Shown: positions 8,974 through 18,472, counted from the first letter of the stretch. The stretch is 64,000 bases of DNA from Luteolibacter algae (GCF_042683045.1 NZ_JBHUIT010000017.1:186001-250000), one strand, 5' to 3'. The notes: generated by a model from the sequence alone, not told the origin. Numbers and translations are program-made.

Positions 8974-10218
8974 ATGCGATATTTTAAGTCAGCCTTGGTA
9001 TCATCAGTTATGGCGGTGAGTTGTGCTGGGTCCGTGCAGGGGCAGGTGGATTTCTGGGACTTACCTCCGATCAATTATTCCGATACGGCGCCAAGCGACC
9101 GATTGGCCCGGCTTTCAGCCAACCTTCCGGATTCTTTGCTCCAGCAAAGCAGCACCTTGGAATTACTGAAGCTGCTTTTAGAGGAGTTGGAAATTCCGGT
9201 GGAATCCCAGGTTCTGGTATTTTCCAAAACCAGCTTGCAGAACGGCCTGATTCATCCAAGGAATCCCCGGAGTCTGTATTTCTCGGAAAATGCTTACGTG
9301 GGATATGTTCCAGGCGGCGATATAGAAGTCATCGTGGAGGATGCGGTGCTGGGGCCGGTGTATTACTTGGTCCGTAGTAATACCAAGGGCCTGGTTATTG
9401 AGCGGGATACAAGCAATTGCCTTTCCTGTCATGGAACAGGGAGAACGGAAGGGGTGCCGGGTATGCTGATACGCTCGGTATTCCCTGATTCCGATGGGCA
9501 CCCTCTATTGCATCTGGGAACTGAAGATACAACCCACGAGTCTCCCATTGAAGAGCGTTGGGGCGGATGGTATGTAACCGGGAATAGCAGCTTACCCCAT
9601 TTGGGAAACCGGGTTTATACCTCCGAGGGGAGCACCAAGCCCGAGATGCAGGAGCTAGATGATCTCCGATCTGTGATTGATGTGTCGAAGTATCCTCGGC
9701 CAACCAGTGACATCGTTGCGCTCATGGTATTGGAGCATCAGTGTAGGATGCATACTCTGCTGAATGCCGCGTCCATGAACTACCGGAGGACGCATTACTT
9801 CTCCCAGTCGCTTGACCCTACCGCGGATCCCAACGAAGGCCCTGCGGGAAGAGTCGCTGAAAGCTGGGCGGAGAAGATTGTCGAGTGTATGTTTTTCAAG
9901 AACGAAGCGGACCTGGAGGATGGGGCGGAGGGCGATCCGGCATTTCAGAGAGCATTTGTTTCCCGTTTTCCCAAAACATCCGATGGAGAGACTCTTGCGG
10001 AATTCCGCTTATACGGGCGCATATTCAAAAACCGTTGTTCCTATATGGTTTATTCTGATGCCTTCCGGGGTCTACCTCTGGCAGTGAAAGCGCTGGTATT
10101 GGGAAAAATGAAAAAAATAGTGGCGAACGATGATCCGGATTTTGATTGGATCAGTGGATCCGAGCTGCGGAGAATTGACAGTATACTCAGTGAAACATTG
10201 CCTGAGTGGAATAGATAA
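8974..10218 (+). CDS. Exported c-type haem protein, unknown function
   Basis: 414 residues from the ATG at 8974, preferred over a GTG at 8947 because MRYFKSALVSSVMAVSCAGSV then forms a signal peptide cleaved near VQG-QVD. One covalent haem site, CLSCHGTGR, is present at about residues 150-158. The flanking stretch (TKGLVIERDTSN before it, VPGMLIRSVFPDSDG after it) and a later WGGWYVTG segment resemble exported haem proteins of planctomycetes and verrucomicrobia annotated only as hypothetical. The remainder is helical with no cytochrome signature I can name. The stop is 42 bases before nnr, but a functional tie is doubtful. Confidence 0.75.
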   Translation: MRYFKSALVSSVMAVSCAGSVQGQVDFWDLPPINYSDTAPSDRLARLSANLPDSLLQQSSTLELLKLLLEELEIPVESQVLVFSKTSLQNGLIHPRNPRSLYFSENAYVGYVPGGDIEVIVEDAVLGPVYYLVRSNTKGLVIERDTSNCLSCHGTGRTEGVPGMLIRSVFPDSDGHPLLHLGTEDTTHESPIEERWGGWYVTGNSSLPHLGNRVYTSEGSTKPEMQELDDLRSVIDVSKYPRPTSDIVALMVLEHQCRMHTLLNAASMNYRRTHYFSQSLDPTADPNEGPAGRVAESWAEKIVECMFFKNEADLEDGAEGDPAFQRAFVSRFPKTSDGETLAEFRLYGRIFKNRCSYMVYSDAFRGLPLAVKALVLGKMKKIVANDDPDFDWISGSELRRIDSILSETLPEWNR

Positions 10219-10260
10219 AAACAAGATGCCAATTTCGAATGATGAGTTATTGTCGCCAAT

Positions 10261-11739
10261 ATGGCTGCGGTGACGGTATCACAAATGCGGAAAATCGAAT
10301 CGGCTGCGATGGCCCGCGGACTTTCAGAAGCAGAATTAATGACAATGGCCGGCGAAGCTCTGGGTCATGCAATTGCGAATCGGTTTCCACATATATCTTG
10401 TGCGATCGCATATATAGGAAAGGGGCATAATGCCGGAGATGCGTTGATCGCTCTTCGTGTGTTAGCGGAAGAATTTGGATGGCAGATCGGGGTTAGAGCT
10501 GCATATCCGCAGGATCAATGGGCCACCCTCATGCAGAGCCAACGGGAGGGGCTTGGATTGGATGTTCCTTTAGAAAAGCCTTTGAAAATTCAGCTGGGCT
10601 CAGGGATTGTTTTGATCGATGGGCTGCTCGGTATTGGTGCCAGAGGTGCTTTGAAAGAGCCTCTGGTGGAAATGGCCCGCGAGATGCGGACGCTTCGCGA
10701 GCGCTGTGGCGTAGTCGTGGTTTCGGTGGATTTACCCTCTGGTGTCGATCCTGACAGTGGAGAAGTCCATGCTGATTCTGTCACGGCGGACATGACGTTT
10801 ATGATTGGATGCGCCAAGCGCGGATTGCTGGCTTCCACCGCGGTCAATGCAGTCGGAGCGCTTGCACTGGTGGAAGTGGAAGGGCTCTCGGCGGATGAAG
10901 AATGCGATCTCGATATAATTTGTCCACAGATAATGCATTTCGGGAAGCACCCGCGGGAGTTTGATTTCCATAAGGGCAAAGCCGGGCGGGTCGCCATCGT
11001 TGCTGGGTCGGCCGAGTTTTCCGGAGCAGCACTGATAACTGCCTTGGGAGCGATCCGCGGAGGCGGCGGGTTAGTCACCATCTATGCCCGGGAAGCCGCG
11101 TGTGCGGCCCTTCGCAGCCGGCTCCCACTGGAAGTGATGTTAAAATCGTGCGATGATCCCCGCTTGTTACTTTTGGAAAAAATGGATGCCATCGTGCTCG
11201 GCCCGGGGTTGGGGGAGATGACTTCCGAATATGAGGATGGAATTCTCACACTCGTCCGTGAGACCCCGGTTCCTCTACTGATTGATGCGGATGGGTTGAA
11301 TTTGCTTTCGCGCAAAAATGTCAAGCTGGATGCCCGGCATGTGCTCACGCCGCACCCGGGAGAATTCAAACGTTTGGCACCGGAGCTCGAAGGTTTGTCG
11401 CGGGAAGAAGCCGCGCACAAGTTCACTGCTGAAAACGAAGCAATTTTATTGCTAAAGGGAGGGCGGACGATTGTTGCTCAAAATGGATCGACCATGCGGG
11501 TGAATTCCACTGGCACTCCTGGAATGTCGAATGGTGGGCAGGGCGATTTGCTGGCAGGTGTCACAGGGGCGTTCCTGGCTGGCGGGATAACTGGTTTTGA
11601 TGCCGCATCCCTCGGAGCGTGGGTATGCGGATACGCTGCGGAGCTTGCGGTAAATGAGAATGGCGAGATTTCCACAGCCACGCAAACGGCTGAAAAGATC
11701 GGGGCTGCATTAGCCGCGTGGCGGCGGAAGTTGAGATGA
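10261..11739 (+). CDS. nnr: Bifunctional NAD(P)H-hydrate epimerase / dehydratase
   Basis: 492 residues. The N-terminal YjeF_N domain (about 1-215) epimerises damaged NAD(P)HX; its signature is GKGHNAGDALIALR. The C-terminal ribokinase-like YjeF_C domain (about 225-490) dehydrates the S form using ADP or ATP. It shows LGPGLGEM, the LIDADGLN region, LTPHPGEFKRL and the nucleotide/anion-hole motif NGGQGDLLAGV. Length and domain order match the usual bacterial fusion. The enzyme is cytosolic metabolite repair and stands alone here. The start ATG has no clear Shine-Dalgarno. Confidence 0.93.
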   Translation: MAAVTVSQMRKIESAAMARGLSEAELMTMAGEALGHAIANRFPHISCAIAYIGKGHNAGDALIALRVLAEEFGWQIGVRAAYPQDQWATLMQSQREGLGLDVPLEKPLKIQLGSGIVLIDGLLGIGARGALKEPLVEMAREMRTLRERCGVVVVSVDLPSGVDPDSGEVHADSVTADMTFMIGCAKRGLLASTAVNAVGALALVEVEGLSADEECDLDIICPQIMHFGKHPREFDFHKGKAGRVAIVAGSAEFSGAALITALGAIRGGGGLVTIYAREAACAALRSRLPLEVMLKSCDDPRLLLLEKMDAIVLGPGLGEMTSEYEDGILTLVRETPVPLLIDADGLNLLSRKNVKLDARHVLTPHPGEFKRLAPELEGLSREEAAHKFTAENEAILLLKGGRTIVAQNGSTMRVNSTGTPGMSNGGQGDLLAGVTGAFLAGGITGFDAASLGAWVCGYAAELAVNENGEISTATQTAEKIGAALAAWRRKLR

Positions 11740-11796
11740 TTTTTTTTGAGATAAAATCTTTGTCGGGATAGTTGACTTTTAAAATTTTTTTCAAAT

Positions 11797-13359
11797 ATGA
11801 CTACGGCTGTGTCCAAGAACTTGATTCTGTTAATTGCTGTTGGGTTGGGAACCGGGCTTGCTCTGGGGCAGGACTGGGAGCGCGAGGAAGTGAAGTTCGG
11901 CGAGATTGAGAATTACGCCAAAGAGCTTGCTGCGAAACCCTATGAGGCGCCGGATAAAGAGGCTCTGCCAGGTTGGATGAAGAAGCTTAGTTACGATCAA
12001 TATCGTGATATTCGCTTCGATCCCGAACGGGCCTTGTGGGCTGGAACAGATATTCCGTTTCGCGCGATGTTTTTCCATCCAGGCTACCTGTTTCGCGAGC
12101 CTGTGATGATTAGCGAATTCACCGATACACACCGGCAGAAAGTGAGGCTCACAGAAGCCTTTTTCAAATATGGCAACTTGATCGGGGAGCGTGGCGAGCT
12201 GTCTCCTGAGAATGGTTTCGCGGGTCTCAAGCTACTGGCGAGATTGAACGATCCCGAGCGTTTCGACGAGCTCGCCGCGTTTCAGGGTGCCAGCTACTGG
12301 CGCGCACTTGGTAAAAATCAACGTTACGGAATTTCTGCCCGCGGCATCGCCGTCGATACGGGAGCGGAAGGAGTGCAGGAAGAATTCCCGGTGTTCCGCG
12401 AGTTTTGGCTGAGGAAACCGGAGCCTGACTCTAAATTTTCACAGATGTTTGCTCTGCTTGATGGGCCGTCTTATACCGGGGCATATAGTTTCACGATTTA
12501 TCCCGGCGATGATACCGTGGTGGACGTAAAAGCGGTTTTGTTTACCCGTAAGGAAGTCAAGCGGCTGGGTATTGCCCCGATGTCGAGCATGTATTGGTTC
12601 GGCGAGAATTCGCGCAGGCGTTTTGATGATTTCCGGCCGGAAGTTCATGATTCTGATGGATTGGCTATTTACAAAGGTAGTGGGGAAAGATTGTGGCGGC
12701 CTGTCAGCAACGATAGCGGACAACTGGAATTCAGCTTTTTCCAGATGGAAAAGTGCAAGGGTTTCGGGCTGTTGCAACGTGATCGCCGCTTCGAGGCCTA
12801 CGAGGATGGCGAGGCTGCCTATGAGTCCCGCCCTTCACTCTGGATCGAGCCGACATCCGATTGGGGACCGGGGAGTGTAATGCTGATGGAGATTCCCACT
12901 CACAACGAACTTGCCGATAACACCGTAGCGATGTGGCAGCCTGCTGTTACACCAAAAGCAGGAGAACGGGTGGAGTTTCACTACAAGCAACATTGGACAA
13001 TGAACGGAGATCCTGCAGGGGCTGGCGGCCATGTCGTTGCCACCCGCACAGGGGTGCATGATTGGCAGCCGGAGCAGCGCACGGTGGTGGTGGAATTTTT
13101 CGGTGAAAACCTGTTGGAGAAGGATGGTAAACTCCCTGAGGCTTTTGTGGAGGCCGATGGTGAAACGGCTGCCGAAATTGTAATTCAAGGTATCACGGTC
13201 CAAAGTATGCCGGGTAACAAGGTCAGATTAGCCTTTCAGCTGAAGCCTGCGGAAGAGGGTGCGAAGCTCTCGGATATCAAACCGGTGGAATTGCGTGCGG
13301 CACTCAAAAAGGGGGAGAATTTTCTCACAGAGACATGGGTTTATCGGATCAAGCCTTGA
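11797..13359 (+). CDS. opgG: Periplasmic glucan biosynthesis protein OpgG/OpgD
   Basis: 520 residues with an N-terminal signal sequence (NLILLIAVGLGTGLALGQ). The MdoG domain fills the rest: YDQYRDIRFDPERALW, FRAMFFHPGYLF, GASYWRALGKNQRYGISARG and TGAYSFTIYPGDDTVVDVKA are family landmarks. The protein acts in the periplasm on nascent osmoregulated glucan chains. I use opgG because it is the first gene of an opgG-X-opgH operon, but OpgD is the same fold and cannot be excluded. A TTGACT hexamer lies only about 20 bases before the start, in a very A/T-rich stretch, so the leader is probably short or the promoter is elsewhere. Confidence 0.92.
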   Translation: MTTAVSKNLILLIAVGLGTGLALGQDWEREEVKFGEIENYAKELAAKPYEAPDKEALPGWMKKLSYDQYRDIRFDPERALWAGTDIPFRAMFFHPGYLFREPVMISEFTDTHRQKVRLTEAFFKYGNLIGERGELSPENGFAGLKLLARLNDPERFDELAAFQGASYWRALGKNQRYGISARGIAVDTGAEGVQEEFPVFREFWLRKPEPDSKFSQMFALLDGPSYTGAYSFTIYPGDDTVVDVKAVLFTRKEVKRLGIAPMSSMYWFGENSRRRFDDFRPEVHDSDGLAIYKGSGERLWRPVSNDSGQLEFSFFQMEKCKGFGLLQRDRRFEAYEDGEAAYESRPSLWIEPTSDWGPGSVMLMEIPTHNELADNTVAMWQPAVTPKAGERVEFHYKQHWTMNGDPAGAGGHVVATRTGVHDWQPEQRTVVVEFFGENLLEKDGKLPEAFVEADGETAAEIVIQGITVQSMPGNKVRLAFQLKPAEEGAKLSDIKPVELRAALKKGENFLTETWVYRIKP

Positions 13360-13925
13360 ATGCGCTCCGGCCTCTTAGCGAGGCGGAAATGGCGGAGTGG
13401 GAGGCTGCCTACGCGGCGGTGGAATCGTATCTAATCGCCTTGCGGATACGGAACCGCCTCCTGTCCTCCGAACTTGTGCGGGGGATTCTTTGGCGAGCTT
13501 CCGCGAGAAGAGCTTCGGAGCCGGATAAAACCGCACGCGAGCTGGCGATGGAGGAAACTCTTTATGCAATAGGTGAGTGGACCCAGGAGGTAATCTCCGA
13601 GCCATTGGAAAACCGCAGGCTGGCAGCGCGGGGACGGTTGGGTCTATTGCTCGCGGGAATGCCGGACAAGTGGCAGGGCGTTTTTCTCACCCCGGCTCCT
13701 TGGCCGGAGGAATTTGTCGAGGCAATGAGATCGTCCTACTTGGCTGCTGGTCCGCAATTTGCCGAGCTTACCATGCTGCCCAAGCCTCTGGAACTCAATG
13801 CAATCGGAAATGGCGCGGCCCAGTGGTGGGAGACGATGGATCGGCGGCCGATCATGCGGAAGATGGTCGCGTTGATTGTCGCCATCCTAATTATCGCCAC
13901 GGTGTGGTTTATTTTCTACGAGTGA
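13335..13925 (+). CDS. Unknown single-pass membrane protein between opgG and opgH
   Basis: 196 residues. The body is helical and acidic/arginine-rich, with one C-terminal transmembrane segment (MVALIVAILIIATVWFIFY) ending the protein: the layout of a tail-anchored or bitopic inner-membrane protein with its bulk in the cytoplasm. I recognise no family. Its start at 13335 lies 25 bases inside opgG (an in-frame ATG at 13389 is an alternative) and its stop overlaps the opgH start (TGATG), so it must be translated as part of the glucan operon. Context suggests a partner of the OpgH glucosyltransferase; this is inference. Confidence 0.75.
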   Translation: MGLSDQALNALRPLSEAEMAEWEAAYAAVESYLIALRIRNRLLSSELVRGILWRASARRASEPDKTARELAMEETLYAIGEWTQEVISEPLENRRLAARGRLGLLLAGMPDKWQGVFLTPAPWPEEFVEAMRSSYLAAGPQFAELTMLPKPLELNAIGNGAAQWWETMDRRPIMRKMVALIVAILIIATVWFIFYE

Positions 13926-16048
13926 TGGATACACAACCTATTGATCCGCGCTTCAGCGGTAAGCCTTTCTACGGAAAAGGTCGGGCAAAACTGAGACGAT
14001 TTGTCTTTTTCACCGGCGTGCTGCTCGTGAACCTCGCGGCGGTGCTATGGATGGCCGATCTTTTCTTTCGCTCGGGATTCCACCGGGCTCACGTTTTGCT
14101 ATTGATCATTTTCGCGATACTCAACGGGCTTCTCGTGCTGGGTTCTTTTCATGCGCTCTTTGGCGCACTAGATATCATTACCGGGCGGAAGCGCTCGGTT
14201 AGGATTTCCAGGTTGGCAGAAGGAGCACCGGATCATCTCGAAAAGCGTTATGCGGTGGTCATGCCTGTTTACAATGAAGACAGTGCGAAATTTTGCGCTA
14301 GAATAGAGGCGATCTATCGCTCGATTGAAACGACGGGACAGCTCGACAAATTCGATTTCTTTCTCCTCAGCGATACGCGGGATCTGGATCTATGGGTGCT
14401 GGAGGAAGTCGCCTGGACCAATCTTTGCAGGAGACTGAAGGGTTTCGGCAAGATCTACTATAGACGGCGTAAGGTAAATGAGAACCGGAAGGCTGGTAAT
14501 ATCGGGGATTTCGTCCGCACCTGGGGCGGGGGCTATGAGGGGATGCTTGTTCTGGATGCGGATAGCCTGATGGATGGCTCCGATATTGTGAAGATGGCCA
14601 AGGTGATGGAAGCCTATCCCCGGCTTGGTATTCTTCAGACACCTCCAAAATTGATTCGCGGCGTTTCGGTTTTTACCCGGCTCCAGCAATTTGCCATGAG
14701 GCTTTATGGTCCGCTTTTTATCCGCGGGCTGAATTTTTGGCAACTTGGCGGCGGAAGCTATTGGGGGCATAACGCGATGATCCGCGTGAAGCCTTTCTCT
14801 GAGTTTTGTGAGCTGCCGGCATTACCGGGTAGAGAGCCATTCGGCGGGAGAATCCTGAGCCATGATTTCGTGGAGGCTGCGCTGATGGTCTCCGAGGGTT
14901 GGGAGGTTTGGCTGGCGTGGGATATCGAAGGCACCTACGAGGAAGCGCCCCCTACATTGGTGGATCATCTAAAGCGGGATCGGCGTTGGTGTCAGGGGAA
15001 TCTGCAACACTTCTGGCTGATATTTGCCCGGAAACTTCCGCTAACAGTGCGGATCCATCTGTTCATGGGGATCATGGCCTATCTCGGCAGCCCATTGTGG
15101 TTTCTGTTTCTGATTTTCGGGACATGGGTTGCGTGGGACTTCCATGTGAGCGATCTGACTCCGCTGCCTTTTGACAGTTTCGCTGAAAGGACTTTCGGGA
15201 TTGCCGGGCAGTGGCAGGGGATGATTCTAATCGGTTTTGTCTTCACGTTGCTGTTCCTTCCGAAAATTCTGGCTCTGGCCGGCGCGATGCTTGTGCCCCG
15301 GCTGAGACGGGCTTTCGGGGGCTTTTTTCCTCTCCTGGTCGGAGGGATGATGGAGACGATTGTTTCGATGCTGCTGGCACCTTGCATGATGCTTGCCCAC
15401 ACGTTGATGGTCCTGAGTATTATTACGGGACATGCCGTAGGTTGGGGGAATCAGAGCAGGGAGACGGATGGCACCGCATGGGCGGATGCGCTGCGTTTTC
15501 ATCTGGCACCCACCTTGCTGGGCATCGCGTGGACAGTGCTGGCATTACAGATCGGATGGGTATTCACCCTTTGGATGTCTCCGATTTTACTTGGGCTCAT
15601 TCTTTGTATCCCGGTCTCTGTGTGGACGAGCCGCTCCAAATACGGGCGTGCGCTTGCGAGAAAGAACATACTCGCTACGCCTGAAGAAACTTCACCACCG
15701 GAGATTTTGAACCTGGCGATTCAAGCGGAGGCATCCGTGCATGTTGCGCTGAATGCCCAAATGCCGCATCGGGAAGGGGTGATCGCCGCAGTGGTGGATC
15801 CATATGTGAACAGTGTCCACATCTCGCTACTTGAGAACTCCGATATGGGCGGAGTAGATGAGTCTCTGGCAAACCGTTGTTTGAAAAACGGTCCCGGTGC
15901 GCTCTCGAAGTCAGACCTCTCCCAGTTGCTATATACGATGCCGGCGATGTTGATGATGCATCGGGCCGTGTGGCTGGGGGCGATGGAAGATTTGCATCCG
16001 ATATGGATCAAGGCCGTCGAAAGCTACCGGATGCGCCCGGGAGAATGA
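13925..16048 (+). CDS. opgH: Glucans biosynthesis glucosyltransferase OpgH
   Basis: 707 residues from the ATG at 13925, where the protein begins MDTQPIDPRFSGKPFYGKG. Two N-terminal membrane segments (about 27-50, 58-85) precede a GT2 domain with VVMPVYNED, DADSLMDG (the DxD type) and the acceptor-site motif DRRWCQGNLQH; several C-terminal membrane segments follow. OpgH polymerises UDP-glucose into the backbone exported to the periplasm. It is shorter than E. coli OpgH (about 850), mainly at the N-terminus, the part linked there to FtsZ control. An open frame continues upstream to 13577 but is shadow of the preceding gene. Confidence 0.93.
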   Translation: MDTQPIDPRFSGKPFYGKGRAKLRRFVFFTGVLLVNLAAVLWMADLFFRSGFHRAHVLLLIIFAILNGLLVLGSFHALFGALDIITGRKRSVRISRLAEGAPDHLEKRYAVVMPVYNEDSAKFCARIEAIYRSIETTGQLDKFDFFLLSDTRDLDLWVLEEVAWTNLCRRLKGFGKIYYRRRKVNENRKAGNIGDFVRTWGGGYEGMLVLDADSLMDGSDIVKMAKVMEAYPRLGILQTPPKLIRGVSVFTRLQQFAMRLYGPLFIRGLNFWQLGGGSYWGHNAMIRVKPFSEFCELPALPGREPFGGRILSHDFVEAALMVSEGWEVWLAWDIEGTYEEAPPTLVDHLKRDRRWCQGNLQHFWLIFARKLPLTVRIHLFMGIMAYLGSPLWFLFLIFGTWVAWDFHVSDLTPLPFDSFAERTFGIAGQWQGMILIGFVFTLLFLPKILALAGAMLVPRLRRAFGGFFPLLVGGMMETIVSMLLAPCMMLAHTLMVLSIITGHAVGWGNQSRETDGTAWADALRFHLAPTLLGIAWTVLALQIGWVFTLWMSPILLGLILCIPVSVWTSRSKYGRALARKNILATPEETSPPEILNLAIQAEASVHVALNAQMPHREGVIAAVVDPYVNSVHISLLENSDMGGVDESLANRCLKNGPGALSKSDLSQLLYTMPAMLMMHRAVWLGAMEDLHPIWIKAVESYRMRPGE

Positions 16049-16087
16049 GCCGAGGGTGACTACTGGGAAAACCGAGGATGAGACACG

Positions 16088-16113
16088 AAAAAAGGGCTCC
16101 GAGGAGAGCCCTT
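16088..16113 (-). terminator. Rho-independent terminator of the helicase gene
   Basis: AAGGGCTC (16092-16099) and GAGCCCTT (16106-16113) form a perfect 8-bp stem with a 6-base loop. On the minus strand the stem is followed by a T run (A run at 16088-16093 on the plus strand). It lies 26 bases past the helicase stop. Confidence 0.82.
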
Positions 16114-16138
16114 CGATGCAAAAGAGCCGGTGGTTCAG

Positions 16139-17338
16139 TTATCTCCGCTTTTTCCGTCCTCCACCGATTTTCTTACGCCGGATCGGTTTTGAAGGCTCGT
16201 CATCGAGCAGAGCGGTATAAATGTAAGGAAAGTCCGGCAATTTGCGGCGGGCGATTTCCTGATTCACAAAGATTTCGACGGATTTCGCAAAATCGAGCTC
16301 ATCCGCGGTAAGAATGGTAAAGGCATCGCCCTCAGCTTCCGCACGCCCTGTGCGACCGATCCGGTGGACGTAGTCTTCCGCATTTTCCGGGACCCGGTAA
16401 TTGATCACGTGGGAAACCCCCGAAACATCGATACCGCGGGCGGCAACATCGGTGGCGACAAGAATCTCGAATTCTCCACTTTTGAAACCGGCCAGAGCTT
16501 TCATACGGTCCGTCTGATTGATGTCCGAGTGCATTGCCGCGACCTTTTTCTGTCCGGTGGATTTGATCATATTCGTTACTTCATCCGCTTCACGGCGGGT
16601 GCGGGTGAAAATCATAACGGAGTGGTAGTCAGTCTCTTTCAGCAGGGCGAGAAGGAGCTCATCGCGCTGATCAATGGAGACCGGATAAAAGGCATGGGAA
16701 ACGGTGGATGCAACCGCACGCCGGGCGATCTCAATCGAGATGGGATCCACCAAGCACCATTGCGCGAAGGTCTGGATGGCCGGCGGCATAGTGGCGGAAA
16801 AGAACAAGGTCTGGCGTCCTTCCCATGGGCAGAGATTGACGATTTTGCGCACTTGTGGGAGGAAGCCCATATCTAGCATACGGTCGACTTCATCCAGGAT
16901 GAGAATTTTGATTTCGCCGAAACGCATCGCGGCACGGTAGAAGCAATCAATAAGGCGGCCGGGGGTGGCGACCACGATGTCCACGCCGCTTTCCAGCTGC
17001 TCGATCTGTTTTCCCAAGCCTACGCCGCCGTAGAGAAGGGCGACTTTCATGCCGGTATGTTTGCCGTATTTTTCGAATTGCTCGGCAACCTGATGGGCAA
17101 GCTCCCGTGTAGGCTCAAGCACCAGGATCTGGGGTTTTCCGATTTTTTCTATCTTGGAAAGCGAAGGTAGCGCGAAGGCCGCAGTCTTGCCGGTGCCTGT
17201 CTGAGATGCGCCAATGACGTCCTTGCCCTCCAGAATAATCGGGATGGCTTGTGCCTGGATCGGTGTTGGTGTGTCGTAGCCGGATTCTGCGATTGCTTCG
17301 AGAACGGGTGCGGAAAGGCCTAGTGTGTCAAATCCCAT
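16139..17338 (-). CDS. DEAD-box ATP-dependent RNA helicase
   Basis: 399 residues with the full motif series: Q motif (TPIQAQAIP), I ASQTGTGKT, Ia PTRELAHQ, II DEVD in place of DEAD, III SAT, IV region IFTRTRREADE, V ARGIDV and VI HRIGRTGR. The short basic tail (RRKKIGGGRKKRR) resembles RhlE-type helicases of ribosome assembly and RNA decay. The Ala-to-Val change in motif II is conservative. It is transcribed alone toward opgH, with a strong terminator just after the stop. Confidence 0.93.
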   Translation of the reverse strand: MGFDTLGLSAPVLEAIAESGYDTPTPIQAQAIPIILEGKDVIGASQTGTGKTAAFALPSLSKIEKIGKPQILVLEPTRELAHQVAEQFEKYGKHTGMKVALLYGGVGLGKQIEQLESGVDIVVATPGRLIDCFYRAAMRFGEIKILILDEVDRMLDMGFLPQVRKIVNLCPWEGRQTLFFSATMPPAIQTFAQWCLVDPISIEIARRAVASTVSHAFYPVSIDQRDELLLALLKETDYHSVMIFTRTRREADEVTNMIKSTGQKKVAAMHSDINQTDRMKALAGFKSGEFEILVATDVAARGIDVSGVSHVINYRVPENAEDYVHRIGRTGRAEAEGDAFTILTADELDFAKSVEIFVNQEIARRKLPDFPYIYTALLDDEPSKPIRRKKIGGGRKKRR

Positions 17339-17492
17339 GAGGCGCTGGGTTTAAGTGGGCTTTGAGTCGCGGTCAAGGATGGATACCGCAGTGTCTTGAT
17401 GGCGGTGGACCGGAATTGGGTGCGTGGCCGATCTTGCATTTCGGCCAACGGTGGGCGAAAAGCACCTCCGGTTTTTCCGCCGGACAGAGAAA

Positions 17493-18386
17493 ATGATGTC
17501 GGATGAGGATGAAGAGGTGGATCTCAAGGGAGTGGGCTGGATGCTTTCCTCAGCGGTTTTGTTTGCCGCGAACACGCTTTTCATCCGCGCTGCATCTATG
17601 GCGGCTCCCGGTGCAGATGGCTGGCTGGCGACGTTGTTTCGTGGAGCGGTAGGCTTGGTCATTCTGATTGTATTCTTCAGCCGGGGCCGCGGATTTTCAG
17701 CGGGGAGAATGTTTGTGAATCGATTGGTTGTCTTGCGCGGCTTGGTCGGGGGCTTCGGGATCATTGCTTTCTATATTACGATTACTGAGCTCGGAGCCGG
17801 GCGGGCGATCGTGATAAATTTGACCTATCCGATGTTCGGCACGGTGATTGCCGCTTTCTGGCTGAAAGAAAAGGTGCGGGTTGTGACGCGCTGGTGGCTT
17901 GTTTTAGCACTTGCTGGTCTGGTGATCTTTCTTAGCGACGAAAAGATGAATCTGGCGCCGGGTGGATATGATCTTCTGGGACTCGCCGGTGCGTTGGCAG
18001 CTGGCTGGGTGGTCGTCATTATCCGCAAGCTCAGGCACGAGGAACACCCCGCAACGATCTACGGAGCGCAGGCAGTTTGCTCGCTTCTCATCGGGTTGCC
18101 GTTCGCCGCCAAGGTTCCCGCACTGCCGGTGACCGGCTGGGGATTTCTTGCGTTGGGGGCAGTGGTTGTGACCTTCGCACAGTTGATTATGACGAGCGCC
18201 TATCAACGGCTTTCCATCGCCCAAGGTGCATCCTTGCAGATGACCTTGCCGGTTTTTACCGCAATCGGAGCTTATCTTTTCTTCGGTGAGCGGTTTGAAA
18301 CCCATGAAATGATCGGGGCATTGGTGGTTCTTATCGCGATCTGGCAAGTGGCAGGAAGGCGAAAGGTCCCGATTGTAAGAACCTAA
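17493..18386 (+). CDS. EamA/DMT-family transporter
   Basis: 297 residues from the ATG at 17493, preceded by an AGAGA purine run; a GTG at 17424 in the same frame would add a basic, non-membrane extension and is less likely. About ten hydrophobic segments are arranged as two EamA repeats, typical of the drug/metabolite transporter family of small-molecule exporters. GAGRAIVINLTYPMFGT and the second repeat's IAQGASLQMTLPVFTAIGAYL mark equivalent positions of the two halves. The substrate is unknown. It is divergent from the helicase gene. Confidence 0.85.
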   Translation: MMSDEDEEVDLKGVGWMLSSAVLFAANTLFIRAASMAAPGADGWLATLFRGAVGLVILIVFFSRGRGFSAGRMFVNRLVVLRGLVGGFGIIAFYITITELGAGRAIVINLTYPMFGTVIAAFWLKEKVRVVTRWWLVLALAGLVIFLSDEKMNLAPGGYDLLGLAGALAAGWVVVIIRKLRHEEHPATIYGAQAVCSLLIGLPFAAKVPALPVTGWGFLALGAVVVTFAQLIMTSAYQRLSIAQGASLQMTLPVFTAIGAYLFFGERFETHEMIGALVVLIAIWQVAGRRKVPIVRT

Positions 18387-18426
18387 CCCCCCTCGTGAAT
18401 GTGGAGAGTAGAAAAATTATTTTTCT

Positions 18427-18467
18427 AAAATTAGCCTAGACTAAGTTTGATTTCCTTGGCTAATTTT
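18427..18467. repeat. Inverted repeat around the outer-membrane gene's promoter region
   Basis: AAAATTAGCC (18427-18436) recurs as its exact complement GGCTAATTTT (18458-18467), 21 bases apart. A separate A/T palindrome, TAGAAAAA/TTTTTCTA (18409-18427), abuts it. The left arm contains part of the metal-regulator-like box, so the right arm may be a second half-site for the same protein. Confidence 0.5.
18431..18444. promoter_or_regulatory. DtxR/MntR-like operator, copy 1
   Basis: TTAGCCTAGACTAA matches its own reverse complement at 12 of 14 positions and resembles the TTAGnnTAG-type sites of DtxR-family metal repressors. TAAAAT (18426-18431), a good -10 candidate, overlaps its left end. The same 14-mer with one change lies before sitA (19252-19265). 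It is 28 bases upstream of the outer-membrane gene start. The regulator itself is not in this window. Confidence 0.6.
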
Positions 18468-18472
18468 TCGCG

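Noticed and set aside
13577..13924. A 116-residue N-terminal extension of OpgH
   Set aside because: It is out of frame within the middle gene and has no similarity to OpgH; the ATG at 13925 fits the family and the overlap with the previous stop.
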